Assembly: GCA_038227995.1 (NCBI GenBank)
Contig: JBBRPP010000005.1
Coordinates: 62,001 to 126,000, forward strand
Direction of reading: 5' to 3'
Source of the DNA: WLMZ01 sp038227995
GTDB lineage: Bacteria; Actinomycetota; Acidimicrobiia; Acidimicrobiales; Ilumatobacteraceae
Length of the DNA stretch: 64,000 nucleotides
Shown: positions 44,012-52,629 of the stretch, piece after piece
Layout: the number at the start of each line of letters is the position of its first letter
Position numbering within the stretch: position 1 is the stretch's first letter
Notes under the pieces: generated by a model
Database searches by the model: none
The model's input: the letters and a program-made list of their open reading frames with translations, nothing else
What the model was told of the DNA's origin: nothing
Translations under genes and position numbers: made by a program

Positions 44012-44674
44012 TCAGCCGGACCCGACGGCAGCTTCGAGCAGCCGCAGGTATTCGTCGCGGGGAACGTCGATCGCTCCGAGCGAGATCAGGTGCGGAGTCG
44101 TCCACTGCACGTCGAGCAGTCGCGCGTGGTCGGCATTGAGGGCCTCGACCAAGGCGACGAGAGCGACCTTCGACGCGTCGTTGGCGGCGGAGAACATGCT
44201 CTCGCCGGCGAACAGACCGTTCACCTTCACGCCGTAGAGACCGCCGACCAGCGCACCCTCGGCGTCGTAGGTCTCGACGCTGTGTGCCCAGCCCAGGCGG
44301 TACAACCGCTCGTACGCATCGATGAACGGTTTGTTGATCCACCCGTTCGGCCGGCCCGGATCAGCGCAACGCGTCATCACTTCACGGAACCGCGTATCGA
44401 AGCGCACGGTGTACTTGCGCAGGCTCTGGCGCAGCGACTTGGTGATGTGCAATCCGTCGAGGGGCAGGATGCCGCGCGGGGTCGGCGACCACCAACCGAC
44501 GTTGCGCTTGCCCATCGGCATCGGGAACAGGCCGGCCCTGTAGGCGGCCAGCAACGTGCCGGGTTCGAGGTCGGCGCCGACTCCGACCAGACCTTGGGGA
44601 TCGGCGAGATGGGCGGGTGGAAGTCGCCACGTCGTCGGAGGCGGCTCGATGGGCATCACGTCGAACACGCTCAC
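44012..44674 (-). CDS. aat: Leucyl/phenylalanyl-tRNA--protein transferase
   Basis: 220 residues. Adds Leu or Phe to proteins with N-terminal Arg/Lys, marking them for the N-end rule pathway. Family motifs: GLVGVGADLEPGTLLAAYR, GLFPMPMG, WWSPTPRGILPL, GWINKPFIDAYERLY, NGLFAGESMFS and LLDVQWTTPHLISLGA. Start ATG 44674. It is followed by a 184-base gap before the peptidase gene, in which no further gene is seen. Confidence 0.95.
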   Translation of the reverse strand: MSVFDVMPIEPPPTTWRLPPAHLADPQGLVGVGADLEPGTLLAAYRAGLFPMPMGKRNVGWWSPTPRGILPLDGLHITKSLRQSLRKYTVRFDTRFREVMTRCADPGRPNGWINKPFIDAYERLYRLGWAHSVETYDAEGALVGGLYGVKVNGLFAGESMFSAANDASKVALVALVEALNADHARLLDVQWTTPHLISLGAIDVPRDEYLRLLEAAVGSG

Positions 44675-44725
44675 CCGTCCAGCATGACGCGAACGACGGG
44701 TGCGGACAAACCGCCCGCAGAGTGG

Positions 44726-45628
44726 TCAACCGCGGAGCAGCAGCCGCGTGTGTTCGACGTCGAGCGCGAGTTGTGCGACGAGTTCGTCGACAGAACCGAA
44801 GCGCTGTTCTTCGCGCAGCCAACGTCGAAATCCGACGTCGATTCGCACGCCGTAGAGGTCGCCGTCGAAATCGAGCAGGTGCGCTTCGACCAGCACATGG
44901 CCGTCGCGTTCGACAGTCGGTCGCACGCCGATGTTGACCGCAGCACGGTGCTGCGAGCCGTCGGCGAGGTCGACCAAGGCGGCGTAGACGCCCCGACGGG
45001 GGATCAGGGCGTCGGCCCGCAGATCGAGGTTGGCGGTCGGGAATCCGATCGTTCGGCCGAGCCCGCTGCCGTGCACCACCGTGCCGATCAACGAGAATGT
45101 CCGTCCGAGGAGGTCGTTGGCCCGGGGGATGTCTGCGGTGCGCAATGCATCTCGGACCGCGTCGCTCGTGATGAACTGGCCGTCGGGGTTCCGCCATCGG
45201 GGCACCTCGACGACCTCGATCGAGCGCTCCGCGAACTCGGCACGGAGCTGCGGGAATCGAGCGGTCGACGCGTCGTCGGGAAGGCACGCCATCACGACTG
45301 CGCTCGGGGCGAGTCGATTCGCGATCTGATCGACGATCTCCACCGCGATCGCCGGGTCTGATGCGTCGACGAGCGACACGACGAGCGCGCTCGACGCGCC
45401 CGAGGCGAGCAACGCCCAGCATCGCTGATCGACCGTCGTGAGCGTGTGAGCGGCCCCCATGTCGGCGAGGACGGCGGCAACCAGTGGTCGACGCTCGCGT
45501 TGCGCGACGCGCAATGCTGCGTCAGCCAGTTGACGGTGACCGAGGTGGAATCCGTCGAATTCACCGAGCACCACGATCGGACTGACCGCGTCGCGCGACG
45601 AGCGCCTGACGTCGAGCCGATCGTTCAT
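44726..45628 (-). CDS. ribF: Bifunctional riboflavin kinase/FAD synthetase
   Basis: 300 residues. The N-terminal FMN adenylyltransferase domain has LGEFDGFHLGHRQL and ITSDAVRDALRTADI. The C-terminal kinase domain has GSGLGRTIGFPTANLDL, RRGVYAALVDL and LIDFDGDLYG-like LLDFDGDLYG. It makes FMN and FAD from riboflavin. It lies four bases after hbd on the same strand and 51 bases before aat. Confidence 0.96.
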   Translation of the reverse strand: MNDRLDVRRSSRDAVSPIVVLGEFDGFHLGHRQLADAALRVAQRERRPLVAAVLADMGAAHTLTTVDQRCWALLASGASSALVVSLVDASDPAIAVEIVDQIANRLAPSAVVMACLPDDASTARFPQLRAEFAERSIEVVEVPRWRNPDGQFITSDAVRDALRTADIPRANDLLGRTFSLIGTVVHGSGLGRTIGFPTANLDLRADALIPRRGVYAALVDLADGSQHRAAVNIGVRPTVERDGHVLVEAHLLDFDGDLYGVRIDVGFRRWLREEQRFGSVDELVAQLALDVEHTRLLLRG

Positions 45629-45631
45629 GCG

Positions 45632-46489
45632 TCAGCGACTGTAATCGAAGAAGCCTCTTCCGCTCTTGCGGCCGAGACGGCCGGCAGCCACCATCCGACG
45701 CAACGTCGGCACGGCCGAATAGTTGTGATCGCGGAACTCGTCGTACAGCGCGTCGAGGATCGCCAGTGACGTATCGAGGCCGACCAGATCGAGCAGTGCG
45801 AACGGTCCCATCGGGAAACCGCAGCCGCCCTTCATCGCGGTGTCGATGTCGGCGACGCTCGCGGTGCCCTGCTCGGACATGCGAATCGCGTTGTTGAGGT
45901 ACGGGAACAGCAGCGCGTTGACGATGAACCCGGCTTGATCCTTGACCTCCACCGTGTCCTTGCCACATGCCGCGGCGAACGCCGTCGCGATCTCGATCGT
46001 CTCATCACTGGCCGTCAGCGGGCGGACGATCTCGACCAACTTCATCGCCGGGGCCGGATTGAAGAAATGGATGCCGCACACCTTGTCGGGCCGCTTGGTG
46101 GTCATCGCCAACTCGACCACCGCGAGGGTGCTCGTGTTCGTCGCGATGATCGATTCGGGCTTGATGATCTGATCGAGCTCGGCGAACAGGGCCTTCTTGA
46201 TCGCAAGATCTTCGACGACGCTTTCGATGATGAGGTCACAGTCCGACAGTGCAGACAGATCATCCGTCGCCGAGACCCGAGCCAGGATCGCCGCACGATC
46301 GTCGGGTTCGAGCTTGCCGCGATCGACCTGCTTGGTCAGGCTCTTGGCCAACCCGCTCACCATGTCGTCGGCGCTGGCCTGCGATCGCGACCGCACGATC
46401 ACGTCGTAGCCGGCCCGCGCCGCAACTTCCGCCAACCCCGAACCCATGATCCCCGAACCGAGGATGCCGATCTGCCTGATGTCCGTCAT
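45632..46489 (-). CDS. hbd: 3-hydroxybutyryl-CoA dehydrogenase
   Basis: 285 residues. NAD(P)-dependent interconversion of acetoacetyl-CoA and 3-hydroxybutyryl-CoA. The Rossmann motif is IGILGSGIMGSGLAEVAARA; the catalytic region is GIHFFNPAPAMKLVEIV; the C-terminal domain has DQAGFIVNALLFPYLNNA and GCGFPMGPFALLDLVGLD. ATG 46489 was preferred over TTG 46501. A palindrome (46505-46518) overlaps its probable -10 box TAAGTAT, as at ccr and meaA. ribF follows and may be read from the same promoter. Confidence 0.95.
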   Translation of the reverse strand: MTDIRQIGILGSGIMGSGLAEVAARAGYDVIVRSRSQASADDMVSGLAKSLTKQVDRGKLEPDDRAAILARVSATDDLSALSDCDLIIESVVEDLAIKKALFAELDQIIKPESIIATNTSTLAVVELAMTTKRPDKVCGIHFFNPAPAMKLVEIVRPLTASDETIEIATAFAAACGKDTVEVKDQAGFIVNALLFPYLNNAIRMSEQGTASVADIDTAMKGGCGFPMGPFALLDLVGLDTSLAILDALYDEFRDHNYSAVPTLRRMVAAGRLGRKSGRGFFDYSR

Positions 46490-46504
46490 GCGTCGCGACA
46501 ATAC

Positions 46505-46518
46505 TTACCGACGGGTAA
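46505..46518. promoter_or_regulatory. Palindrome at the hbd promoter
   Basis: TTACC-GACG-GGTAA, with perfect 5-bp arms. On the hbd strand it reads TTACCCGTCGGTAAGTAT, placing TAAGTAT as the -10 box about 16 bases before the ATG. It is also 108 bases before the divergent phosphatase gene. Confidence 0.7.
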
Positions 46519-46625
46519 CTTACCCAAGCCGGACACGTCTGAAGGGCCGCGGCGGGCTGGCGGTTTCGATTGCTGTTCGCGGCTTGGTCACCGTCTGTTC
46601 ATCCTCTCCCGATACCGTCGAGGTC

Positions 46626-47426
46626 GTGACGAAGCCGACCACACAGCCCACCGCCGGAGACGTGCAGCGGGCGCTCGACGATCCACGCCGGCTCGTGGTT
46701 CTCGACGGCGTGCACAACTTTCGCGATCTCGGCGGCTACCCGGCCGATGGCGGCGTGACACCGTGGCAGACCGTGTACCGCGCCGACGGCCTGCATCGAC
46801 TCTCGACCGACGACGTCGCCAACCTGCGCGGTCGCGGCCTGTCGTCGGTCATCGACCTGCGCACCGAGGTCGAGATCGCCGAGCGCGGCCGATATCCGAT
46901 CGAAGATCACGCGGTCTCGTACCACCATCTGCCGGTGCTCGACCGCACGTGGGCCAAAGAGGATCTGCCTGATGTCGACAGCGATCGCGAGTTCCTGCTG
47001 TGGGCGTACCGCGACATGCTGCGCGTCGGCGGCGACAAGCTTGCTGCTGCACTGCGCGTGATCGCCGACCCAGGCTCGACGCCGTTGGTCTTCCACTGCG
47101 CCGCCGGTAAGGACCGCACTGGCCTGCTGGCAGCGCTGCTGCTGGAGCTGCTCGGCGTCCCCGACGAGTACATCGTCGCCGACTACGGCAAGACTGCCGA
47201 GGGCATGGCGAGGATGAAGGTTTGGGCCCTGGCCCAATCACCCGAAGCCGCCGAGCGGTTCGCTGAAGTCCCACCCCACTTCTTCGCGTCGCCACCGGCG
47301 GTGATGCAGGCGTTGTTCGACGAGTTGCGTGCCGAGCACGGATCGATCACTGACTACGTGTGGTCCCTCGGCGTCTCCGATCAGACGATCGACGCACTGC
47401 GCGCCCGCCTCATCGTCCGCCCGTAA
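46626..47426 (+). CDS. Tyrosine-protein phosphatase (Y_phosphatase3 type)
   Basis: 266 residues from a GTG. The P-loop VFHCAAGKDRTGLLAALL has the CX5R catalytic motif (C-AAGKD-R). The N-terminal NFRDLGGYPADGG is characteristic of this phosphatase group, as is YRADGLHRLS. In relatives such as mycobacterial PtpB the substrates are phosphotyrosine or phosphoinositides; the target here is unknown. No signal peptide is seen. Confidence 0.9.
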   Translation: MTKPTTQPTAGDVQRALDDPRRLVVLDGVHNFRDLGGYPADGGVTPWQTVYRADGLHRLSTDDVANLRGRGLSSVIDLRTEVEIAERGRYPIEDHAVSYHHLPVLDRTWAKEDLPDVDSDREFLLWAYRDMLRVGGDKLAAALRVIADPGSTPLVFHCAAGKDRTGLLAALLLELLGVPDEYIVADYGKTAEGMARMKVWALAQSPEAAERFAEVPPHFFASPPAVMQALFDELRAEHGSITDYVWSLGVSDQTIDALRARLIVRP

Positions 47427-47493
47427 GTCCCACCGATTGTCGTGCCTGGTCGTAGGTGACGGTGGCAGGCGTCGCCGTTAGGGTGAGCGGCCT

Positions 47494-48123
47494 ATGACCG
47501 GAACGATTGCACTCCTTGGTGGCGGCCCTTTTGTGGCCAACGATGAACTCGATCGCCGCCTGATCGCGGCCGCGCAGGCGACCGAAGTCGTTGTGCTGCC
47601 GACGGCCGATGCGTTCGAGAATCCGAGCCTTGCCATCGCGATCGCGAAGGAATGGGGCGAGCGGCTGGGTGTGTCGATCGATGGTCGGCTGGTGTTGCGC
47701 CGCGCTGACGCGAACGATCCGGAGCACGCTCGGGCCGTGGCTCAGGCGAAGATGGTCTACCTCGTCGGTGACTCGCCGCTCCACCTGCGTTCGGTCCTGA
47801 AGGACACAGAGCTGTTCGACGGCCTGCGGCATGTGATCGCGAACGGCGGTGTCGTCGCCGCGACGGGCGCCAGCGCGGCGTGCCTGTGCGACCCGATGAC
47901 GGATCCGCGCGGCGGAGCCTTCGCTCTGGGTCTGGGACTCGTCGACGGGTTGGCAGTGCTGACCGAATCGGAGACGTGGTCGCGCGAGCGCTTGCACCGT
48001 GCCCTGCAACTCGCCAACGGATTTGCTGTCGGCGTCCTGCCGACGGGGTCGGCCCTGTTGCGCACCGACGCCGGCTGGGAGCAGATCGGCGCGGCCGAGG
48101 TGCACGGCCAACTCATCAGCTGA
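47494..48123 (+). CDS. Peptidase S51-like (cyanophycinase/dipeptidase E fold)
   Basis: 209 residues. IALLGGGPF at the start, VVVLPTADAFENPS, and MVYLVGDSPLHLRSVLKD match S51-family layout. The expected nucleophile Ser is in VVAATGASAACLCDPM (family GxSAGA). A His/Glu partner is less clear (FALGLGLVDG). It probably hydrolyses small Asp-containing peptides or a related amide. The ATG is 67 bases after the phosphatase. Confidence 0.75.
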   Translation: MTGTIALLGGGPFVANDELDRRLIAAAQATEVVVLPTADAFENPSLAIAIAKEWGERLGVSIDGRLVLRRADANDPEHARAVAQAKMVYLVGDSPLHLRSVLKDTELFDGLRHVIANGGVVAATGASAACLCDPMTDPRGGAFALGLGLVDGLAVLTESETWSRERLHRALQLANGFAVGVLPTGSALLRTDAGWEQIGAAEVHGQLIS

Positions 48124-48196
48124 CTCGCGGCCGGAAGTCGCCGGTTCGGGAGCAGCCACGGTTGAGCGTCAGCACCGGATGCTCCCAAGCGGCAAC

Positions 48197-51100
48197 TCAG
48201 GTCATCGGCGAGGTGGCGTGATCGAAGGCGTCCCACAGGTCGGCGTAGCGGCCGCCGAGCTCGACCAGTTCGTCGTGGCTGCCGTCCTCGATCACCTTGC
48301 CGTCGTCGACCACCACGATCCTCGACGCATTGCGGGCAGTCTGCAACCGGTGCGCGATCAACAGCGTGGTGCGGCCCTTCGAGGCCAGGTTCATGGCCCG
48401 TTGCACCTGCGCCTCGGTGGCGAGGTCGAGGTTCGATGTCGCCTCGTCGAGGATCAGGATGCTCGGATCGATCAGCTGGGCTCGTGCCAGGCACAACAAC
48501 TGCTTCTCGCCGGCTGAGAGCGACCGGCCGGCTTCGGCGACACGGGTGAGATAGCCGTCGGGCATCGAGACCACCAGATCGTGGGCGCCAACGGCTCGCG
48601 TCGCTCGCTCGATCTCCAGGTCGGTCGCCGCAGGTCGGCCGTAGGCGATGTTCGAGCGGATCGTGCCCGAGAACAGGAACGGCTCCTGAGGCACGTAGCC
48701 GATGTGGCGCCGGTACGCGTGGAGATCGATGTCGCGTAGATCGATGCCGTCGACCAACACGCGCCCTCCGGTGGGATCGTAGAAGCGAGCGACGAGCTTC
48801 ACGAACGTCGACTTGCCGGCGCCCGTCGTGCCGACGAGGGCGACGCTTTCTCCGGGCTTGATCGTGAGGTCCACCCCGCGCAGTGCCTCGGGGGCACCTG
48901 CCGAGTAGGCGAAGCGCACCTGCTGCAGCTGGACGGTACCGGTGACCGAGCCCGGGTCGACGGGATCGGCACGCTCGGGCGTGGTCGACGGTGTGGCGAG
49001 CAGTTCGTCGAGCCGGCCGAGCGACACCCTGGCCTGGATCCACTGGTCGAACACTGCAGACAGCTGCTGCAACGGGGAGAAGAACTGGTCGAGGTACAGC
49101 AGGAACGCGATCAGCAGTCCGGATGTCAGGGTGTTCTGGCCGATCAGACGGGCGCCGTACCAGAGCGTCAAAGCCTTGGCGACCGTGCTCAGCAGCTGAC
49201 TGCTGGCGAAGTAGATCGACATGAGCTGCATCGACCGCAGCCGCGCGTCGCGGTACTGCGTCGAGCGCGCCGCGAAGCGGACCGAGTTGTTGTCCTCGCG
49301 CCCGAGCGACTGCGTGACGCGCACGCCGGCGACGCTCTCCTGCAGTTCGGCGTTGACGGTCGAGATCGCGTCGCGTGCGCGGAGGTACGACTTCTTCGAC
49401 GAGCGCTGGAACCACACCGTGACCACCGCCAGAATCGGCAGGACAGCGAACGCAGCGAGCGCGAGGCGGATGTCGAGCAGCAGCAGGATCACGACCACGC
49501 CTGCGCAACTCACGATGCTCGTGAGCGCCAACAGCAGACCCTGCTGCAGCAGCTGCGCGAGCGCTTCGACGTCGGTGGTCATGCGGGTCATGATCCGCCC
49601 GCCCATCTCCTTGTCGTAGTAGTCGAGCGAGAGCCGTTGGAGGTGGGCGAAGGTGCGAGCGCGCAGGCTGTACAGCATGCGTTCCGCGGTGTGCGAGGTA
49701 TGCATCAACTCGATGATCGAGTTGCCCCAACTCACCAGCTGCACGGCCAGGAACGCGAGGCACATACCGATCAGGACGCGCGCGCGATGCATCTCGACCC
49801 CGCCGTCGAGGCCGTGGCGGATCAACAACGGGCCGACGAGAGTGGTGCCCGCGTCGATCGCAACGAGCACTCCGACGAGGATCAGGGCACCGCGGAATCG
49901 CGTGACGAGGCGGCTCAGGCTCGGCCGGCCGTCAGGTGCGACGGCTTCGGCCAGGTCGACATCAGGGTCGCCACGCAACGGTGGGAGCGCGGCAACCTCG
50001 GCCAACAGCTCGGGTGTTGCGGCGACGAGGCCGGCGCGTGCTCCCATGACGCCGACTCCCTGCGCCATGCCGGCGAGCAAGCTGGCCATCTCGATCTGCG
50101 GCGCGCCTCTGCCGTCGTCGTCTTCGCCCGAGCGTGGCCAAGCGGCGGGATCGATCGCGTCGACCATGCTGTCGATCGACTCGACCGGATCGAGCTCGGG
50201 ACCGGTGAGCAACTCGCGGTACAGGGCCGAGCTGTGCCACAGCTCGGCGTTCGTTCCCTCCGCCACGATGCGCCCGTTGTCGAGCACGATCACGCGATCG
50301 GCGAGACGCAGGGTCGAGGACCGGTGGGCGATCAACACCGTCGTCCGTGATTCCAACTCGGCCGCCAGCTCGGCGTGGATCGCTTCCTCGGTTCGGGCGT
50401 CGATGGCCGATGTCGCGTCGTCGAGCAGGAGCACCTTCGGGTTGGCAAGCGCGGCGCGGGCGAGCGCGATTCGCTGTCGCTGTCCACCGGAGAGCGTGAA
50501 GCCACGTTCGCCGACCATCGTCTCGTAACCGTTGGCGAGACCCAGCACGAACTCGTGTGCCTGCGCCACGCGCGCAGCCGCTTCGATCTCGCCGTCGGTC
50601 GCGTCTGGGCGACCGAACGCGATGTTCTCGCGGATGCTCGCCGAGAACAGGAAGCTCTCCTCGAACACGACGTTGACCGCTGATCGAAGCGAGTTGAGCG
50701 TGAGCCCGCGAACGTCGGCGCCGTCGAGATGCACCGAACCGCTGATGGGGTCGTAGAAACGAGCGATCAGGAACGCGAGCGTGGTCTTGCCCGAACCCGA
50801 TGCGCCGACGAGGCCGATCTTCTCGCCCGGCTGGATGGTCAGCGAGATGTCGTCGAGCACGATCGGTCCCGCGCCGTAACCGAACGTGACGTGATCGAGG
50901 TCGACGCGGCCGTCGGTTCCGACGACCTCGACGGCGTCTGATGCTTCGGTGACTCGCGGTTGCATGTCGAGCAGCTCGAACACCCGCTCGGCCCCGGCTC
51001 TGGCCTGCTGCGTTGTGGCGAGCATGCTCGACACGAGCCGGACCGGGGTGATGATCTGGACCAGGTAGCTGGCGAACGCCAGGAACACGCCGAGGGTGAT

Positions 51101-51970
51101 GCGTCCGTCGTACGCGAGCCAGCCACCGAACGCGAGGACGCCGAGCTGACCCAGCATGGGCAGTGCCTGCAACGTCGACGCGTACCGGGCGTTGAAACGG
51201 GCGGTGCGCATCCGTGACTGGTACAGCTCGTGAGTTCGGCTGATGAGACGATCGAACTCGCGGTCCTCTTGCGCGAACGCCTTGACGACGCGGACCCCCG
51301 ACACGGCTTCGTCCACCACGCCGGCGACGGTGCCCGAGAGCCGCTGGTCGTTCCAGCTCGCGGGGAACACCCGGTCGCGAAAGCGGACCGCGACGAAGGC
51401 GAAGATCGGGATGAACACGACGACCACGAGGCTGAGCAAGGGCGAGAGGAAGAACATCACGACGATCGCGACGAGCAACAGCGTCATGTTGGCGACGAGC
51501 ATCGGGACCGAGAAGAAGAACGCCTGGATCAACGTGAGGTCCGCCGTCGACCGCGACATCACGTCGCCGACGGACAGTTCGTCGTGGCGGGAGAAGTCGA
51601 GCTCGTAGAGGTGACGGTGGATGGCCTGGCGCAGGTCGTGCTGGAGGTCGACGCTGACCTTCGCCCCGTAGTAGCGGCGCGCGTAGTTGGTGGTGAAGCC
51701 GAAGACGCCGGTCACCACGAGCAACACCAGCATCGGCCCGAGGGCGCGATCGTGACGGATGATGCTGTGGTCGAGGACGCGCTGTTGGATCAGCGGGAGC
51801 AGGCCGATGAGGGTCTGGGCGACGACGGAGAAGACCATCGTCGCGATCGCGGTGCGTTTGTAGCGACCGATGAACGGGCCGAGTCGCCGCAACCAGCCGA
51901 CACCCGGACCGACGGGGGCAGGCCGGGTGAACGCCGGTTCCGGTCGTGTGGTCATCACAGGTCGGCTCAT
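48197..51970 (-). CDS. Fused two-module ABC exporter (Rv0194-like)
   Basis: 1257 residues: membrane domain 1, ATPase 1, linker, membrane domain 2, ATPase 2, i.e. a complete exporter in one chain. ATPase 1 has Walker A VGASGSGKTT, signature LSGGQRQRIALARA and LLLDDATSAID. ATPase 2 has VGTTGAGKST, LSAGEKQLLCLARA and LILDEATSNLD. The signature of module 2 is slightly altered (SAGE) and the glutamate after Walker B is Asp in module 1, so module 1 may be a degenerate ATP site. Rv0194-like pumps export drugs. ATG 51970 overlaps the MarR stop (ATGA), so the regulator and pump are coupled. Confidence 0.93.
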   Translation of the reverse strand: MSRPVMTTRPEPAFTRPAPVGPGVGWLRRLGPFIGRYKRTAIATMVFSVVAQTLIGLLPLIQQRVLDHSIIRHDRALGPMLVLLVVTGVFGFTTNYARRYYGAKVSVDLQHDLRQAIHRHLYELDFSRHDELSVGDVMSRSTADLTLIQAFFFSVPMLVANMTLLLVAIVVMFFLSPLLSLVVVVFIPIFAFVAVRFRDRVFPASWNDQRLSGTVAGVVDEAVSGVRVVKAFAQEDREFDRLISRTHELYQSRMRTARFNARYASTLQALPMLGQLGVLAFGGWLAYDGRITLGVFLAFASYLVQIITPVRLVSSMLATTQQARAGAERVFELLDMQPRVTEASDAVEVVGTDGRVDLDHVTFGYGAGPIVLDDISLTIQPGEKIGLVGASGSGKTTLAFLIARFYDPISGSVHLDGADVRGLTLNSLRSAVNVVFEESFLFSASIRENIAFGRPDATDGEIEAAARVAQAHEFVLGLANGYETMVGERGFTLSGGQRQRIALARAALANPKVLLLDDATSAIDARTEEAIHAELAAELESRTTVLIAHRSSTLRLADRVIVLDNGRIVAEGTNAELWHSSALYRELLTGPELDPVESIDSMVDAIDPAAWPRSGEDDDGRGAPQIEMASLLAGMAQGVGVMGARAGLVAATPELLAEVAALPPLRGDPDVDLAEAVAPDGRPSLSRLVTRFRGALILVGVLVAIDAGTTLVGPLLIRHGLDGGVEMHRARVLIGMCLAFLAVQLVSWGNSIIELMHTSHTAERMLYSLRARTFAHLQRLSLDYYDKEMGGRIMTRMTTDVEALAQLLQQGLLLALTSIVSCAGVVVILLLLDIRLALAAFAVLPILAVVTVWFQRSSKKSYLRARDAISTVNAELQESVAGVRVTQSLGREDNNSVRFAARSTQYRDARLRSMQLMSIYFASSQLLSTVAKALTLWYGARLIGQNTLTSGLLIAFLLYLDQFFSPLQQLSAVFDQWIQARVSLGRLDELLATPSTTPERADPVDPGSVTGTVQLQQVRFAYSAGAPEALRGVDLTIKPGESVALVGTTGAGKSTFVKLVARFYDPTGGRVLVDGIDLRDIDLHAYRRHIGYVPQEPFLFSGTIRSNIAYGRPAATDLEIERATRAVGAHDLVVSMPDGYLTRVAEAGRSLSAGEKQLLCLARAQLIDPSILILDEATSNLDLATEAQVQRAMNLASKGRTTLLIAHRLQTARNASRIVVVDDGKVIEDGSHDELVELGGRYADLWDAFDHATSPMT

Positions 51971-52419
51971 CGCGTCGCACCCTTCCGTGCGGCGGCGACC
52001 TGCTCGCGGCTCCGGTCCGCCCAGCGATCGTTCAACGCCTGACGCAATTCGTCCAACGAGGCCACGACGACGTCGGGATGAGCACACCGACCGAGGAGAT
52101 CGTCGAGCACGTGATTCAGCTCGGTCTCGGTGCCGCGCAGGGCGGCCGTTCCGGCTGCGGTGATCGACAGGCTCACCACGCGGCGATCGCCACTCTCCGT
52201 CTCGCGAACGACGAAGCCACGATCGACGAGGCTGTCGATGATCGCGGTCAACGTCGGCTTGGCGACGGCCAGCCGTGCTGCGAGCTGGCTCGCCCGCTCG
52301 TCACCGCCGGCGAGAAGACCGAGGACGCGGTACTGCGGCAGGGTCAGGTCCGCGGGGACGTGGCTCTCGAGCAACCTGCTGAGACGGGCGATGGTGAGGG
52401 TGGGCGCATCGGGCTGCAT
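51967..52419 (-). CDS. MarR-family transcriptional regulator
   Basis: 150 residues. A winged helix-turn-helix is evident: LTLPQYRVLGLLAGGDERAS, LAARLAVAKPTLTAIIDSLV and wing GFVVRETESGDRRVVSLSIT. It probably represses itself and the fused exporter and is released by a ligand the pump removes. Inverted and direct repeats lie 30-65 bases upstream of its start (52451-52484). Confidence 0.93.
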   Translation of the reverse strand: MQPDAPTLTIARLSRLLESHVPADLTLPQYRVLGLLAGGDERASQLAARLAVAKPTLTAIIDSLVDRGFVVRETESGDRRVVSLSITAAGTAALRGTETELNHVLDDLLGRCAHPDVVVASLDELRQALNDRWADRSREQVAAARKGATR

Positions 52420-52450
52420 CGGATCGGTGGCTCGGCTTCTGTCGTACGGA

Positions 52451-52484
52451 GATCGAACTGTTCGTGTATCGAACTATCACGATA
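52451..52484. promoter_or_regulatory. Likely MarR operator cluster
   Basis: Contains ATCGAACT twice, 16 bases apart (52452 and 52468). There is an 11-bp palindrome CGAACTGTTCG and TATCG-N8-CGATA (52467-52484). The arrangement upstream of marR suggests an autoregulated operator. Confidence 0.5.
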
Positions 52485-52629
52485 GCGGTGTGGCATCGCT
52501 GCGAGCCGATCCGCAAGATCGGCTCAAGGACACGACGCTCGGCGTCGATATCACTCTGCGGCGCGGTGCGCGGCGGGACACGACGGTCGGTCACTCGGAG
52601 ACGATGACCGCAGAGAGCAGGACGAGGCG

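Noticed and set aside
43922..45361. 479-codon plus-strand open frame
   Set aside because: Antisense to aat and ribF, both of which are certain.
49962..51980. 672-codon minus-strand frame inside the ABC exporter
   Set aside because: Same strand but another frame of the exporter; very Arg-rich and without motifs.
52452..52475. Possible LexA box (CGAAC...GTTCG)
   Set aside because: Spacer is one base instead of four, and the neighbours are a MarR regulator and pump, not SOS genes.
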